Positions 26,136-34,948 of a stretch of 64,000 nt of DNA are shown piece after piece. Both the position numbers and the translations under genes were made by a program. The stretch is from the NCBI GenBank assembly GCA_964545715.1, contig CAZJHX010000033.1, forward strand, positions 1 to 64,000. Direction: 5' to 3'. Below the pieces are notes generated by a model. That model saw only the letters and a program-made list of their open reading frames with translations. It made no database searches and was not told the DNA's origin. The DNA is from CAZJHX01 sp964545715. Lineage in GTDB: Bacteria; Myxococcota_A; UBA9042; GCA-2863065. Within the stretch, counting starts at the first letter, position 1, and the number at the start of each line of letters is the position of its first letter.

Positions 26136-28358
26136 TTACGCTCCCGCCATCACGGAGTCAGGGTCGGACGGTGTGCCGAGCGCGGACGCCCCGTAGAAGC
26201 GGCTCACCGCCACGTCGACGAAAGCGTCCAGGTCGATCAGCTCGGTCACCCGACCCTGCACGACGAGCACCCCGCGTGCCCCGCGCCGGGTACTGGCCTG
26301 CAGGTTCTCAACGGAGGACTCCACGATATCCACTATTTGCTCCGCCACTACTCCGACGGCATGGCCGCGGTGATTGCACACGAGGACGTTCAGTGACTCA
26401 TCGCTCGCACTGGCCCGGGTGCCGGGTCCGCTCCGTGGCGCACGGCGGCGCTCGTCGAGCACGTCTTCGACGGAGACCAGCGGCAGGACGGCACCACGGT
26501 ATTGGACGACCCGCTGCCCGCCGACGTACTCGACGGCGCTTCGCGGGACCTCCTCCAGTCGGGACAGCGCGCTGAGATCGATCGCCATGCGACCGTCATC
26601 CGGTGTTGTGACCAGCAGCAGTGAGCGGGTGACGCCTTCGGTCGCCGTCTCCTCAGCGTCTCTCACTTCCTGCAGCCCCTGGTGCCGTGCGTCGGTGACA
26701 ATGCTGGCGCGCTGAGCCAGGCCCAGGACGTCCAGGATGAGGGCCACGCGGCCGTCTCCCATGATGGTGGCGCCCGCGTATCGGCGCAGACCCTGAAGCT
26801 GTTTTGCCAGCGGCTTGACCACGATCTCTTCGGTGTCACGCACGTGGTCGACCACCAGGCCAAACTCGCGGTCGTCCGCACGCAGCACAACGATGGTGGA
26901 CGCGTCGGCCGAGTCATCCTCCTCCAGACCGAGCTCTCGGTTGAGATACACCAGCGGCAGCAACCGCCCGCGCAGGCGGTAGACGTGGGCGCCGGCGATA
27001 CGCTCGATGCGCTCGACGGCTTCGTCGGCCTCCAGTCGCACCAACTCGAGCAGGCTGACCTGTGGAATCGCAAACTCCTCGTGACCACTGCGGATGAGCA
27101 GAGCCGGGATGATCGCCAGCGTCAGCGGAATCTTGATGCGGATGGTGGTCCCGACGCCCGGCTTGCTGGCCAGATCGATCGACCCGCCGATCTTCTCGAT
27201 GTTCGTCCGCACGACGTCCATACCGACACCCCGACCTGACACGTTCGTGACCTCTCGCGCGGTGGTGAGGCCGGGCTCAAAGACGAGATCGAGCGCCTCG
27301 CGCGCGCTGAGACGTGCCGCCTGCAGCGGCGTCAACAGCCGCGACGTCACGGCCTTGTCGCGAAGGAGATCAACGTCGATTCCGGCACCATCATCGGTGA
27401 GCTCAATGTTGACCTGACCACCCTCGTGGTAGGCGCGCAGGTGCAGAAGCCCCTCTTCGGCCTTGCCCTCAGCGCGGCGCTTTGACGAGCTCTCTATGCC
27501 GTGATCCGCCGCATTGCGCAGCATGTGAGTCAACGGATCCCGAATCGCCTCGATGAGGGTTCGATCCAGCTCCGTCTCGTCCCCCTCCATCAGAAGGCGG
27601 ATTCGTTTGTCACAGGTGTGGGCCAGGTCGCGGACGATACGCGGAAACTTCTTCCAGATGTTTCCGATCGGCTGCATGCGCGTCTTCATGACGCTCTCTT
27701 GCAGCTCGCTGGTGATGAGATTCAGTCGCTGCGTCATCTTGGTCAGCGTCATGTCTTCCTGGCCGGCCGCGCACTGCAGGAGCTGGTTGCGCGCGAGCAC
27801 CAACTCCCCGACGAGATCCACGAGGCTGTCCAACAGCGACACGTTGACTCGGATACTGTCGGAACCCACCGGGGACACGCTGCCCGGCCCGTCCGGCATC
27901 GCAAGGTCAGCGCCCGCCGGAACAGCGCTGGTGACCGCCGCCGGCTCATCGTCGAAACCGTCACCAGGCTCCGCGGCCGCAAAGGCCACAAGCCGGGACG
28001 CCAACGCGCTGTGATCCGAGTCACCTTCCGCATGCGTGCGCTCGATGGTGCCCAGCAGCGCCCGCACGGCATCAACCATAGCCAGAAGCGCAGTGGTGAG
28101 CCGTGGCTCCAGAGCGATCTCGCCGTCACGAAGGCGGACCAGCAACGTCTCTCCGGCATGCGTCAGCGCCTCGAGCTTCGGGAGCCCCAGAAAGCCGCAC
28201 GTCCCTTTGATGGTGTGGATGGTGCGAAACACATTGTTGAGCCGGTCGTAGTTCTGCGGGTCGCTCTCCAACGACACGAAGTCGTTGTCGAGTCGATCGA
28301 GCCCCTCATAACTCTCGGCAAGGAACTCCTGAAGGAGCTCAAGGCCCACCTCGTCCAT
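26136..28358 (-). CDS. cheA: CheA histidine kinase with two C-terminal CheW-like domains
   Basis: The product is 740 residues. HPt domain first, with phospho-His48 in TIHTIKGTCGFLGLP; then a ~60-residue Ala/Pro/Gly/Asp linker with no recognisable P2 (CheY-binding) domain; dimerisation domain (about 165-230); HATPase with HMLRNAADHGIE, DDGAGID, GRGVGMDVV and GVGTTIRIKIP. Two CheW-like regulatory domains follow (about 400-545 and 560-730; LLIRSGHEEFAIPQ and LVCNHRGHAVGVV), instead of the usual one. A tandem CheW end may change array geometry. First gene of the minus-strand operon. Confidence 0.94.
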   Translation of the reverse strand: MDEVGLELLQEFLAESYEGLDRLDNDFVSLESDPQNYDRLNNVFRTIHTIKGTCGFLGLPKLEALTHAGETLLVRLRDGEIALEPRLTTALLAMVDAVRALLGTIERTHAEGDSDHSALASRLVAFAAAEPGDGFDDEPAAVTSAVPAGADLAMPDGPGSVSPVGSDSIRVNVSLLDSLVDLVGELVLARNQLLQCAAGQEDMTLTKMTQRLNLITSELQESVMKTRMQPIGNIWKKFPRIVRDLAHTCDKRIRLLMEGDETELDRTLIEAIRDPLTHMLRNAADHGIESSSKRRAEGKAEEGLLHLRAYHEGGQVNIELTDDGAGIDVDLLRDKAVTSRLLTPLQAARLSAREALDLVFEPGLTTAREVTNVSGRGVGMDVVRTNIEKIGGSIDLASKPGVGTTIRIKIPLTLAIIPALLIRSGHEEFAIPQVSLLELVRLEADEAVERIERIAGAHVYRLRGRLLPLVYLNRELGLEEDDSADASTIVVLRADDREFGLVVDHVRDTEEIVVKPLAKQLQGLRRYAGATIMGDGRVALILDVLGLAQRASIVTDARHQGLQEVRDAEETATEGVTRSLLLVTTPDDGRMAIDLSALSRLEEVPRSAVEYVGGQRVVQYRGAVLPLVSVEDVLDERRRAPRSGPGTRASASDESLNVLVCNHRGHAVGVVAEQIVDIVESSVENLQASTRRGARGVLVVQGRVTELIDLDAFVDVAVSRFYGASALGTPSDPDSVMAGA

Positions 28359-28427
28359 CGGTACCCCCTGACCGCCAACCTGCCTTACCCGGTTGCCGGC
28401 TCACATCAGAGCGTATCGTTCAAGGCG

Positions 28428-28448
28428 TTTCGTAACCTAACTACGAAA
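28428..28448. promoter_or_regulatory. Perfect inverted repeat in the divergent che promoter region
   Basis: TTTCGTA (28428-28434) and TACGAAA (28442-28448) form a perfect 7-bp dyad with a 7-nt spacer. It lies between cheA and cheY. On the minus strand it directly follows GATAAT (28453-28448), a good -10 match, so a bound repressor would block the cheA start. The -35 at that spacing is poor. Confidence 0.45.
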
Positions 28449-28536
28449 TTATCAAGTACGCCGTATAGGTTGATACAGGCCCTCGTCGCCCCCCAAAAAC
28501 ACGGCCCCTGCCAAAGCCTCTAAGGTTGTGAGGCTC

Positions 28537-28565
28537 TTGTCCCGTAGGCCTGGTAACGATGTAAT
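28537..28565 (+). promoter_or_regulatory. Candidate sigma70-type promoter for cheY
   Basis: TTGTCC (28537-28542) and TGTAAT (28560-28565) are separated by 17 nt, matching the sigma70 consensus at 4 and 5 of 6 bases. Transcription would start about 10 nt before the cheY ATG at 28583, which leaves little room for the AGAGGTG ribosome site, so this is tentative. Confidence 0.35.
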
Positions 28566-28582
28566 CTTAACAGAGGTGTGAG

Positions 28583-28945
28583 ATGAGAATCCTGATCGTC
28601 GATGACAGCCGCGTGATGCGAATGATCGTCCGCCGAACGTTGAAGGACGCAGGCTTCGGTGACGCCGCGGTCGAGGAAGCCGAGGACGGGGTGGCGGCCC
28701 TGCGAGCCGTCACGGATGCCGACTTCGATCTGGTGTTGGCCGACTTGAACATGCCAAATATGAGCGGAATCGAGTTGCTCACTGAGATGCGCAGCCGAGG
28801 CATGGACACAAAGCTCGGCCTGGTCACCACCGAGGGCACACCTGCGATACGCGCACAGGCGGACGCCGCAGGTGTAACGTTCCTGATCAGCAAGCCGTTT
28901 ACGCCCGCCATCTTCCAGACGGTGCTGAACCCCATCTTCAACTGA
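28583..28945 (+). CDS. cheY: CheY-like single-domain response regulator
   Basis: The product is 120 residues, only a receiver domain: acidic pair in LIVDDSRVMRMI, phospho-acceptor Asp54 (LVLADLNMPNMSG), TTEGT and SKPF. Size and lack of output domain match CheY. AGAGGTG precedes the ATG. It is divergent from cheA and followed by the CheX-PAS kinase, so it is the likely CheA target, with the CheX-like domain of the next gene as its probable partner. Whether it drives a motor or another output is unknown, since no flagellar or pilus gene is in the window. Confidence 0.9.
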   Translation: MRILIVDDSRVMRMIVRRTLKDAGFGDAAVEEAEDGVAALRAVTDADFDLVLADLNMPNMSGIELLTEMRSRGMDTKLGLVTTEGTPAIRAQADAAGVTFLISKPFTPAIFQTVLNPIFN

Positions 28946-28971
28946 ATCGGCCACAAAGGACGAGGTGCCAC

Positions 28972-30708
28972 GTGAGTGCAACGACCACCAGGACGGCTGG
29001 ACGAAAGAGAGACCTGCTCGGCCTTTGGAGCCACGCGCTGGACTCGTCGGCGACCGCCGTCGTGGACATGATGGGCTTTGAGCTGGAAGCAGGGCTGATA
29101 GAGCCGCCCACCGACGCGGAACCCAACGCCCCCATCGGCAGCTTCCTGCCGTTCGAGACCAAGACCGAGTGCTACGGCATCACGCTGTTGCTGGATCGCT
29201 CAGCCGCACGAAACGTCACAGCGGCGATGACCGGGCTCGAGTTGGGGCCTGAGATTGACGAGCTGGTCCAAGACGCAGTGGGCGAGCTGTTGAATGTGAT
29301 CGCGGGCCAGGCGCGTCGCGCAATGGACGCCGCACTTCCGCCCGTGACCGTCGGTTTGCCGATGGCGCTCAGCGCGCCGCCGGGCGGTGGCGAGCAGGTG
29401 CCGGTTGCGGTGAGTCTGGGCGGCTGTGAAGCGACGCTGATCGTCCAGCGCCGTGCCCTTCCCAGCGAGGTGATCGCGCGCAAGGAGGCCGAAACGCAAC
29501 TGGCAGCGCGCGAGTCTCGCCTGGCCGCCACCCTGGACGCCGCGGCCGAGGCCATTGTAACGCTGAGTGCCTCCGGCGAGCTGCGGGGCTGGAACAGAGC
29601 GGCAGAGCAGATGTTCCAGCACACGAAAGACGCGGCTCTCGCCCTGCACATCAGCGACATCGTAAGCGGCTGGACCACCGAGGACGCCCTGGCCGGACGG
29701 CGCACCGTCCGTCTCGAGGCCGAAGGGAAACGTGCGGATGGAGCCGGGTTCCCCATTGAGCTGTCCGCGTCCAGCTTCCGGGACGGTACCGAGGTAGGCA
29801 TCGTCTGTGTTGTGCGCGACATCACCGAGCGCAACAACTCCAGAAACAAGCTTCAGGTGGCCCACAAGGACATGATCGATCTATCCCGCAGAGCCGGCAT
29901 GGCCGAGATGGCTGCCGGTGTTCTGCACAACGTGGGAAACACGCTGAACAGCGTTGTGGTCAGCACCTCGCTCATGGAGCGGTCCGTACGAAAGTCCCGG
30001 GTAGACGGCGTCGAGCGGGTCGCGTCGCTGATCGAACTTCATCGTGACGATCTCGCGCAATATCTCACCGAAGATCCGACCGGCGCGCGCCTGCCGGCCT
30101 ATCTGCGTGCCGTGGCTGACAAGCTGATCGCAGACCGCGCGGCCACCCTCCAAGAGCTGGAGACGCTGAGCGGACACGTCGCACACCTGAAGAAGGTGAT
30201 CGCCTCGCAGCAGGGGCTGGCAAAGACCTCGCAGCTGGTCGAGCCGGTCTGTCTCGCCGAGCTCGCGGACGAGGCGCTGACGCTCGCCGACCTCGGGGAC
30301 GAGGTCGCAGTGGTCCGCGACTTTGGCCAGACGGCGCCACTGACCACGGTTCGGCACCGAGTGGTGGAGATCCTCGTGAACCTCCTCACGAACGCTCGCG
30401 ACGCGGTATGCGCGTCGAGTTCGGCCAGCTCCACCATCACGATACGCTTGCGCGATCTGCCGGACGCAGCGGTGATCGAAGTAGAGGATACCGGGGTCGG
30501 CATGGACGCAGCCACCGCGGACCGCATCTTCCAGCACGGCTTCACCACCAAGGCCAACGGCCATGGCTTCGGCCTCCATCGGTCGGCGAATCAGGCCGCC
30601 ACCCTGAACGCCACGCTGTCCGCGTCGAGCGACGGTACCGGCAAGGGCGCCGCGTTCCGCCTGACGTTTCCGCGCAAAGCCGCCGAGGACTCAGGAACAA
30701 CCCCCTGA
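28972..30708 (+). CDS. CheX-like/PAS/histidine kinase fusion protein
   Basis: The product is 578 residues from GTG 28972, 26 nt after cheY. The N-terminal ~165 residues resemble CheX/CheC phosphatases (VVDMMGFELEAG, DAVGELLNVIAGQARRAM). A PAS domain follows (about 180-290; TLDAAAEAIVTLSASGELRGWNR is split around it), then a kinase core with the His in AAGVLHNVGNTLNS rather than the usual HELRTP box, and HATPase motifs NLLTNARDAV, DTGVGMD and TKANGHGFGLH. A CheX domain could dephosphorylate CheY while the kinase phosphorylates it or another receiver. This pairing is inference from adjacency. Confidence 0.85.
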   Translation: MSATTTRTAGRKRDLLGLWSHALDSSATAVVDMMGFELEAGLIEPPTDAEPNAPIGSFLPFETKTECYGITLLLDRSAARNVTAAMTGLELGPEIDELVQDAVGELLNVIAGQARRAMDAALPPVTVGLPMALSAPPGGGEQVPVAVSLGGCEATLIVQRRALPSEVIARKEAETQLAARESRLAATLDAAAEAIVTLSASGELRGWNRAAEQMFQHTKDAALALHISDIVSGWTTEDALAGRRTVRLEAEGKRADGAGFPIELSASSFRDGTEVGIVCVVRDITERNNSRNKLQVAHKDMIDLSRRAGMAEMAAGVLHNVGNTLNSVVVSTSLMERSVRKSRVDGVERVASLIELHRDDLAQYLTEDPTGARLPAYLRAVADKLIADRAATLQELETLSGHVAHLKKVIASQQGLAKTSQLVEPVCLAELADEALTLADLGDEVAVVRDFGQTAPLTTVRHRVVEILVNLLTNARDAVCASSSASSTITIRLRDLPDAAVIEVEDTGVGMDAATADRIFQHGFTTKANGHGFGLHRSANQAATLNATLSASSDGTGKGAAFRLTFPRKAAEDSGTTP

Positions 30709-30856
30709 CAGGGAACCGCACCACGGTTGCACACAGCAGGCGGCGCCTTTCCCTCATGCAGTCGCGAGCGTCAACCCCGGTGGTGTTACCCATTTGTTGA
30801 TATGCGACGGTGTCCAGACCGCCACGGGCGAGCTACCCTCGGCGCGCGAGGAATGT

Positions 30857-31870
30857 GTGACCAGACGAGAAGTTGAGGAGCTGCAGTCGGAGCGGGCGTG
30901 GGTGCGCGCCGTGATCGAGCAGGCGCCCGCCATCATCTCGGTGTTTCGCGGCCCGGACCTGATCGTGGAGTTCGTGAGCGACCTCTGGCGGCAGGCTGTC
31001 GGCCCGCGCGAGATGCTGGGCAAGCCGTACCGAGAGGCCTTTCCCGAGTTCGCCGAGCAGGGCTTTGCGGACACGTTCGAGCGGATCTTCTGCACCGGCG
31101 AGCCCGAGACCGGCCACGAGGTGCGCGCCGACATCGACAACGCCGACGGTGTCCGCGAGGAGCGCTACTTCAACTATGTGTGGCAGCCGATGCGGGGCGC
31201 TGATGGCGAGATCACCGGCGTGATCACCCACTCGGTCGACGTCACCGAGCGGGTCTCGCCCGTGCCCGACGGGTTCTGGACCGACTCGGTGCTCATCGAG
31301 GAAGCGCCGGCAGAAGCGCCTGCGGCTGAGGAAGAGATTCCCGAAGACCTCGACTCGTTTTTCCCCGAGCCGACGCAGCCGGGCGTGCCCCCGCCGCAAG
31401 GCTCCGAGGACTCACAGACCCGAGTCCCCACAAACCTACGCCCACCGTCAGCGCTCGCCCAGGGAAGCTCGGTGCAGTCGATTCCGCCGCTCATTGTCAA
31501 GGCTGCCGAACCGGAGCCCGAGCTGGAAGAGGACGACCTCTCTCGGACGCCGTTACCAGCCGCGTTTCTGCCGAAGCCTGTCAGCCGGAAGGAGGGCCGC
31601 AAACCGGCTAGCGCAGAGAGCTTCGACACGCGCCGATGGGGACTGGTCTTTTTGCTGATGGTCGTGACGGGCCTGTCGTTCCTCGTCACATCCATCAACA
31701 CGGGCCCATCCGCGGACAGCCCGTCACGCAAGTGCCAGTTCGCCTGCCAGGAGCAGTTCGACGTGGCGGAGCAGCTGGGAAAGCTGGGTGGCCGCACGCA
31801 CATGGACTACATGAGCGAATGCGCCCAGACGTGCCTGCGGCCCACAGACGGCCAGGTCGCCGCGCAGTAG
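30857..31870 (+). CDS. PAS-domain membrane protein with C-terminal twin CX3C tail
   Basis: GTG 30857 is preferred because GAGGA lies just upstream; a TTG at 30794 would add 21 residues. The 337-residue product has a PAS domain (about 20-135; VIEQAPAIISVFRG, YFNYVWQPMRGADGEITGV), a long acidic Pro/Glu-rich region (about 140-250), one membrane helix (about 260-276; LVFLLMVVTGLSFLVTS), and a ~60-residue tail with two CX3C motifs (CQFAC and CAQTC, 24 residues apart), suggesting a disulfide-bonded helical hairpin outside the membrane. There is no kinase or other output domain. It could link a cytoplasmic sensor to the periplasm. Confidence 0.72.
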   Translation: MTRREVEELQSERAWVRAVIEQAPAIISVFRGPDLIVEFVSDLWRQAVGPREMLGKPYREAFPEFAEQGFADTFERIFCTGEPETGHEVRADIDNADGVREERYFNYVWQPMRGADGEITGVITHSVDVTERVSPVPDGFWTDSVLIEEAPAEAPAAEEEIPEDLDSFFPEPTQPGVPPPQGSEDSQTRVPTNLRPPSALAQGSSVQSIPPLIVKAAEPEPELEEDDLSRTPLPAAFLPKPVSRKEGRKPASAESFDTRRWGLVFLLMVVTGLSFLVTSINTGPSADSPSRKCQFACQEQFDVAEQLGKLGGRTHMDYMSECAQTCLRPTDGQVAAQ

Positions 31871-31874
31871 CGCC

Positions 31875-31898
31875 AGGGACAGGGACAGGAACAGGGAG
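31875..31898. repeat. Short tandem 6-mer repeat
   Basis: About four copies of AGGGAC/AGGAAC in the 46-bp gap between two convergent genes. No hairpin is formed; probably a simple sequence repeat. Confidence 0.6.
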
Positions 31899-31916
31899 CA
31901 CCCGCACGGTCAGGGT

Positions 31917-32792
31917 TTAGAGGCCGCGCATCCACTCGGGTTTGAGCAGCGATTCGTCGCGCTCGGCCAGCACCGGATCCAGCAGCGCGAGCATGGCGTC
32001 GCGATCTCTCGGCAGCACGCCACGCAGCGGCACATAGTTGCTGGCGTGATTGGACGAGAACCGGCAATCCGTCAGCCTGCTGTCAGCGATCAGCGTCCGC
32101 AGCTCGGCCAGCATGGTCCACACGTCCGGCAGTGTGAAGTCGCCGGCGTTCTGGGCCTCGGCCAGCGGCGTACCGGGCACCACCGTTGTGGTCAGGGCGC
32201 CCACAAAAGCCGGGTCCATCTCGGTCAACAGCCGCGCCGTCTCCGTTGCGTGACGCTCACTCGAGTCGGGTCCGCCGATGCCCAGCAGTACGATGACCGA
32301 GTGCACGATGCCTGCGTCTCTCAGCTTGTGCGCTGTGTCGACGCACTCCTGGCGGGTCGCGCCCTTGTCGATGCGCTGCATGACCTCTTCGTCGCCGGTC
32401 TCCAGACCGTGATAGACGATGCCCAGTCCGGCCTCCCGCAGCGCCTTCAGGTCGGCTGCGGACTTGCGCCCCACGCTGCGGGTGTCGCCGTAGGTCCCGA
32501 CACGGCGAACCCAGGGCAGGCGCTCACGCACCGCTTCCAAAATGCGCAGCAGCTTGGGCATCGACAAGATCAGCGCGTCGCCGTCGCACAAGAAGACTTT
32601 GTCGAAGACCGGACCGTGCGCAGCCGCCTCTTCGATGTCGGCCGAGATCTGCTCCCAGGCCTTGGGCTTGAAGGACTTGTCCCGGTACATATCGCAGTAA
32701 GTGCACCGATTGTGGCTGCAGCCGACGGTGACCTGCAGCAGCAGGCTGCGCGCCTCGCTGGGCGGGCGAAAGATGCGTCCGACGTAGTTCAT
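31917..32792 (-). CDS. Radical SAM protein
   Basis: ATG 32792 overlaps the upstream stop as ATGA, giving 291 residues. The N-terminus carries the [4Fe-4S]/SAM motif CSHNRCTYC (CX4CX2C, slightly off the usual CX3CX2C) followed by aromatic residues. Later motifs are typical of Elp3-like radical SAM barrels: FLCDGDAL, GLGIVYHGLETGDEEVMQ, HSVIVLLGIGG. The substrate is unknown; the family is commonly annotated only as radical SAM protein. It is coupled to a YchJ-like gene. A degraded copy of its 3' end lies at 14633-14719. Confidence 0.9.
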   Translation of the reverse strand: MNYVGRIFRPPSEARSLLLQVTVGCSHNRCTYCDMYRDKSFKPKAWEQISADIEEAAAHGPVFDKVFLCDGDALILSMPKLLRILEAVRERLPWVRRVGTYGDTRSVGRKSAADLKALREAGLGIVYHGLETGDEEVMQRIDKGATRQECVDTAHKLRDAGIVHSVIVLLGIGGPDSSERHATETARLLTEMDPAFVGALTTTVVPGTPLAEAQNAGDFTLPDVWTMLAELRTLIADSRLTDCRFSSNHASNYVPLRGVLPRDRDAMLALLDPVLAERDESLLKPEWMRGL

Positions 32793-33286
32793 GGGCCACA
32801 ACACTTTTTGAACTTCTTGCCGCTGCCGCAAGGGCATGGCGCGTTGCGGCCGACCTTGGGGGTCGTCCTCACGGCGGTCTCCGTGTGCGGCGTGGTGCCG
32901 TCGATGTACACCCAGTGCCCGTCCGATCGCCGAAATCGCGACCGCTCGCGCAGCGTATGCGTCGTGCCGTCTTCAACGTACGTGGCGACAAACTCCACGA
33001 TGCCCGTCTTGTCTTCCGGACCACCGGCCTCGGTGCGCACGACCTCCAGACCGCTGAACCTCGCCGACTCGGCCCACTTCGCCGCGCTCTCACGCAGCGT
33101 GGGACTGCGCTTTTTGGGGTCGTGCGTGGCGACGACGTAGTCCACATCCCCACGGGCGTAAGCGGTGTATCGGGAGCGCATGAGCGCCTCGGCCGTCGGC
33201 GCACGGTCCTCGCGATCCAGATACGGCCGGCAGCACGCCGCAAATTGAGCGCCTGACTCACACGGGCACGCGGTGTCTACGGCCAT
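32789..33286 (-). CDS. YchJ-family (UPF0225) protein with two SEC-C zinc motifs
   Basis: The product is 165 residues. It has an N-terminal SEC-C-like motif (CPCESGAQFAACCRPYL), the YchJ domain (RSRYTAYARGDVDYVVATH), and a second SEC-C at the C-terminus (CPCGSGKKFKKCCG). SEC-C motifs bind zinc and occur in SecA and many small proteins; the YchJ function is not established. Its first 10 nt overlap the upstream delta-60 pseudogene and its end overlaps the radical SAM start, so the three sit in one transcription unit. Confidence 0.93.
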   Translation of the reverse strand: MAVDTACPCESGAQFAACCRPYLDREDRAPTAEALMRSRYTAYARGDVDYVVATHDPKKRSPTLRESAAKWAESARFSGLEVVRTEAGGPEDKTGIVEFVATYVEDGTTHTLRERSRFRRSDGHWVYIDGTTPHTETAVRTTPKVGRNAPCPCGSGKKFKKCCGP

Positions 33287-34027
33287 AACCGGGCCACCCC
33301 AAACCGCTCCACGCCGCTGACGCTCGCGGCACCGGTCACCACCAGCCGTCCGTTGGGCTGCACCACGACGTCAAAGCCGAAGTCATTGCCGCCGCCAAAG
33401 TCGATCAGGCGCTTGCCGCTCACCCCGAAATCGAGGTCCAGCTGTCCGTCTTTTGTGAAGCGCGCCACGGCTACGTCCTTGGTCCCTTTCTCGGTGTAGC
33501 CGATGACCACGATCTTGTCGTCCGCCTGCACCGCCATGCCAAAGGCGTAGTCCAGATAGGCGCCAAAATCCAGCACCGTGACGCCGTTGGAGCCAAACGT
33601 GGCGTCCTTGACGCCGGCGGCGGTGATTCGAGTCACGACCCAGTCCACGCCCGAGCCGGTGCTGCGATAGCCGGCCGCCACGATGAGACCGCTGGACTGC
33701 ACCGCGATCGCCTTTGCCGCGTCGCCCTTGCTGTAGGTCGACAGCGCCAGGGTGCCATCCCCCGCAAACGTGGCGTCCAGGGCGCCATCGGGCTTGAACA
33801 GGGCAAAGCCCATGTCGGAGTACCGTGCAGAAGTTGCCGTCGTCGCACGGCAGGCCCGGGATTGGCGCGGGGACGTCGGGGACGTCGGGTGTATCTTCAG
33901 GCGGCGGTCCGAGATCGTCCTGCACATCCGGCTCGTCGACATCGGGCACATCGACGACTTTGACGGCATCGGGCGCCGGATCGGGGTCTGTGGTGCCGCA
34001 CGCGGGCAACGCACACGCCAGCAGCAC
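33277..34027 (-). pseudogene. Frameshifted delta-60-repeat lipoprotein
   Basis: The N-terminal frame (ATG 34027) encodes a lipoprotein start (MLLACALPACG), an Asp/Val/Pro linker and CDDGNFCT. The C-terminal half lies in another frame and contains delta-60-type repeats (FKPDGALDATFAGDG, VKDATFGSNGVTVLD, GQLDLDFGVSGKRL). The switch occurs near 33815-33830. Since CDDGNxCT is normally followed by further Cys-rich sequence, and the first delta-60 repeat is incomplete, an internal deletion with a frame change is likely. Assembly error is the alternative. Intact, it would be an exported beta-propeller-like lipoprotein. The intact coupling with downstream genes argues the transcript is still made. 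Confidence 0.68.
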
Positions 34028-34048
34028 CGCAATGACCGCCCGGACCGG

Positions 34049-34825
34049 TCATCTGGGCCTTATCGCGCGCGTAGCGATGAACACCGGCAGATGCTTCGCC
34101 AGCGTGTCGGGCGGGTCGGAGGTGTCCTCAAAGAACCCCGTCAGCACGAGCCCCGCCGCCAGCTGCCCACCGATCTGATCCTCCAGGCTGTGCCCGAACT
34201 CCAGCGGCTCACCGGCGTCCGTCCAGCGGCGCCGCTCCTCGTCGGTCAGGCTGGTCACGTCCGAGTACGGGACGCTGTGCCTCAGCGTAGCGATGCCCTT
34301 GTCCTCGAGCAGCTCGTAGTCGCACAGAAACATCATGGGGTTGCAGATGCCCGCCAGCAGCACGCCACCGGGTCGCAGCACGCGGTAGACCTCGCGCCAA
34401 ACGGGCAGCACATCCTCGACAAAGCAGTTGGAGACGGGGTGAAAAACCAGGTCAAAGCTCTGGTCCGCAAAGCGGCTGAGGTCCTGCATCTCCCCAAGCT
34501 CGGTGCGCAGCTCCAGGCCCTCGCGCTCGGCCACGGCGCGGTCCTGTCCCAGCTGACCAGCAGAGGCGTCGATCACCGTCACGCGGGCGCCCGCCGCGGC
34601 AAAAAGCGGACACTGTTGGCCACCCGCAGAGGCCAGCCCCAGCACGTCCTTACCGCGCAGATCGCCAAGCCAATCGGCGGGCACGGGCCGCTTCGGCGTC
34701 AACACCACATCGACCTCGCCCCGGCGCGCCGCGACGATCTTCTCGGGGCTGACGGGCACCGTCCACTTGTCGCTCTTGGCCACGGCCCGATCCCAGGCCT
34801 CGCTGTTGTACTTGGTGATGTCCAT
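34049..34825 (-). CDS. Class I SAM-dependent methyltransferase
   Basis: The product is 258 residues from ATG 34825; the frame remains open far upstream as an antisense artefact over the next gene. The fold is clear: VLGLASAGGQQCPLFAAAG (SAM loop), VTVIDAS, a DLVFHPVSNCFVED strand region, and EVYRVLRPGGVLLAG. It resembles the Methyltransf_11/25 proteins acting on small molecules; the start MDITKYNSEAWDRAVAKSDKW is common in this group. The substrate is unknown. It is divergent from the MepA-like lipoprotein gene; 21 nt separate its end from the next gene's start. Confidence 0.9.
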   Translation of the reverse strand: MDITKYNSEAWDRAVAKSDKWTVPVSPEKIVAARRGEVDVVLTPKRPVPADWLGDLRGKDVLGLASAGGQQCPLFAAAGARVTVIDASAGQLGQDRAVAEREGLELRTELGEMQDLSRFADQSFDLVFHPVSNCFVEDVLPVWREVYRVLRPGGVLLAGICNPMMFLCDYELLEDKGIATLRHSVPYSDVTSLTDEERRRWTDAGEPLEFGHSLEDQIGGQLAAGLVLTGFFEDTSDPPDTLAKHLPVFIATRAIRPR

Positions 34826-34948
34826 CAGGGCGCACACTAGCATCCGCAACAGTTTGCTTGCCACCAGCACCGCCGCGGTGCGAGGATCGGTGGCGACTAC
34901 GCTGCTGTTGATTGCTGAAGCTGTTCGAAGTTGTTGTGGAGGTTGGAG

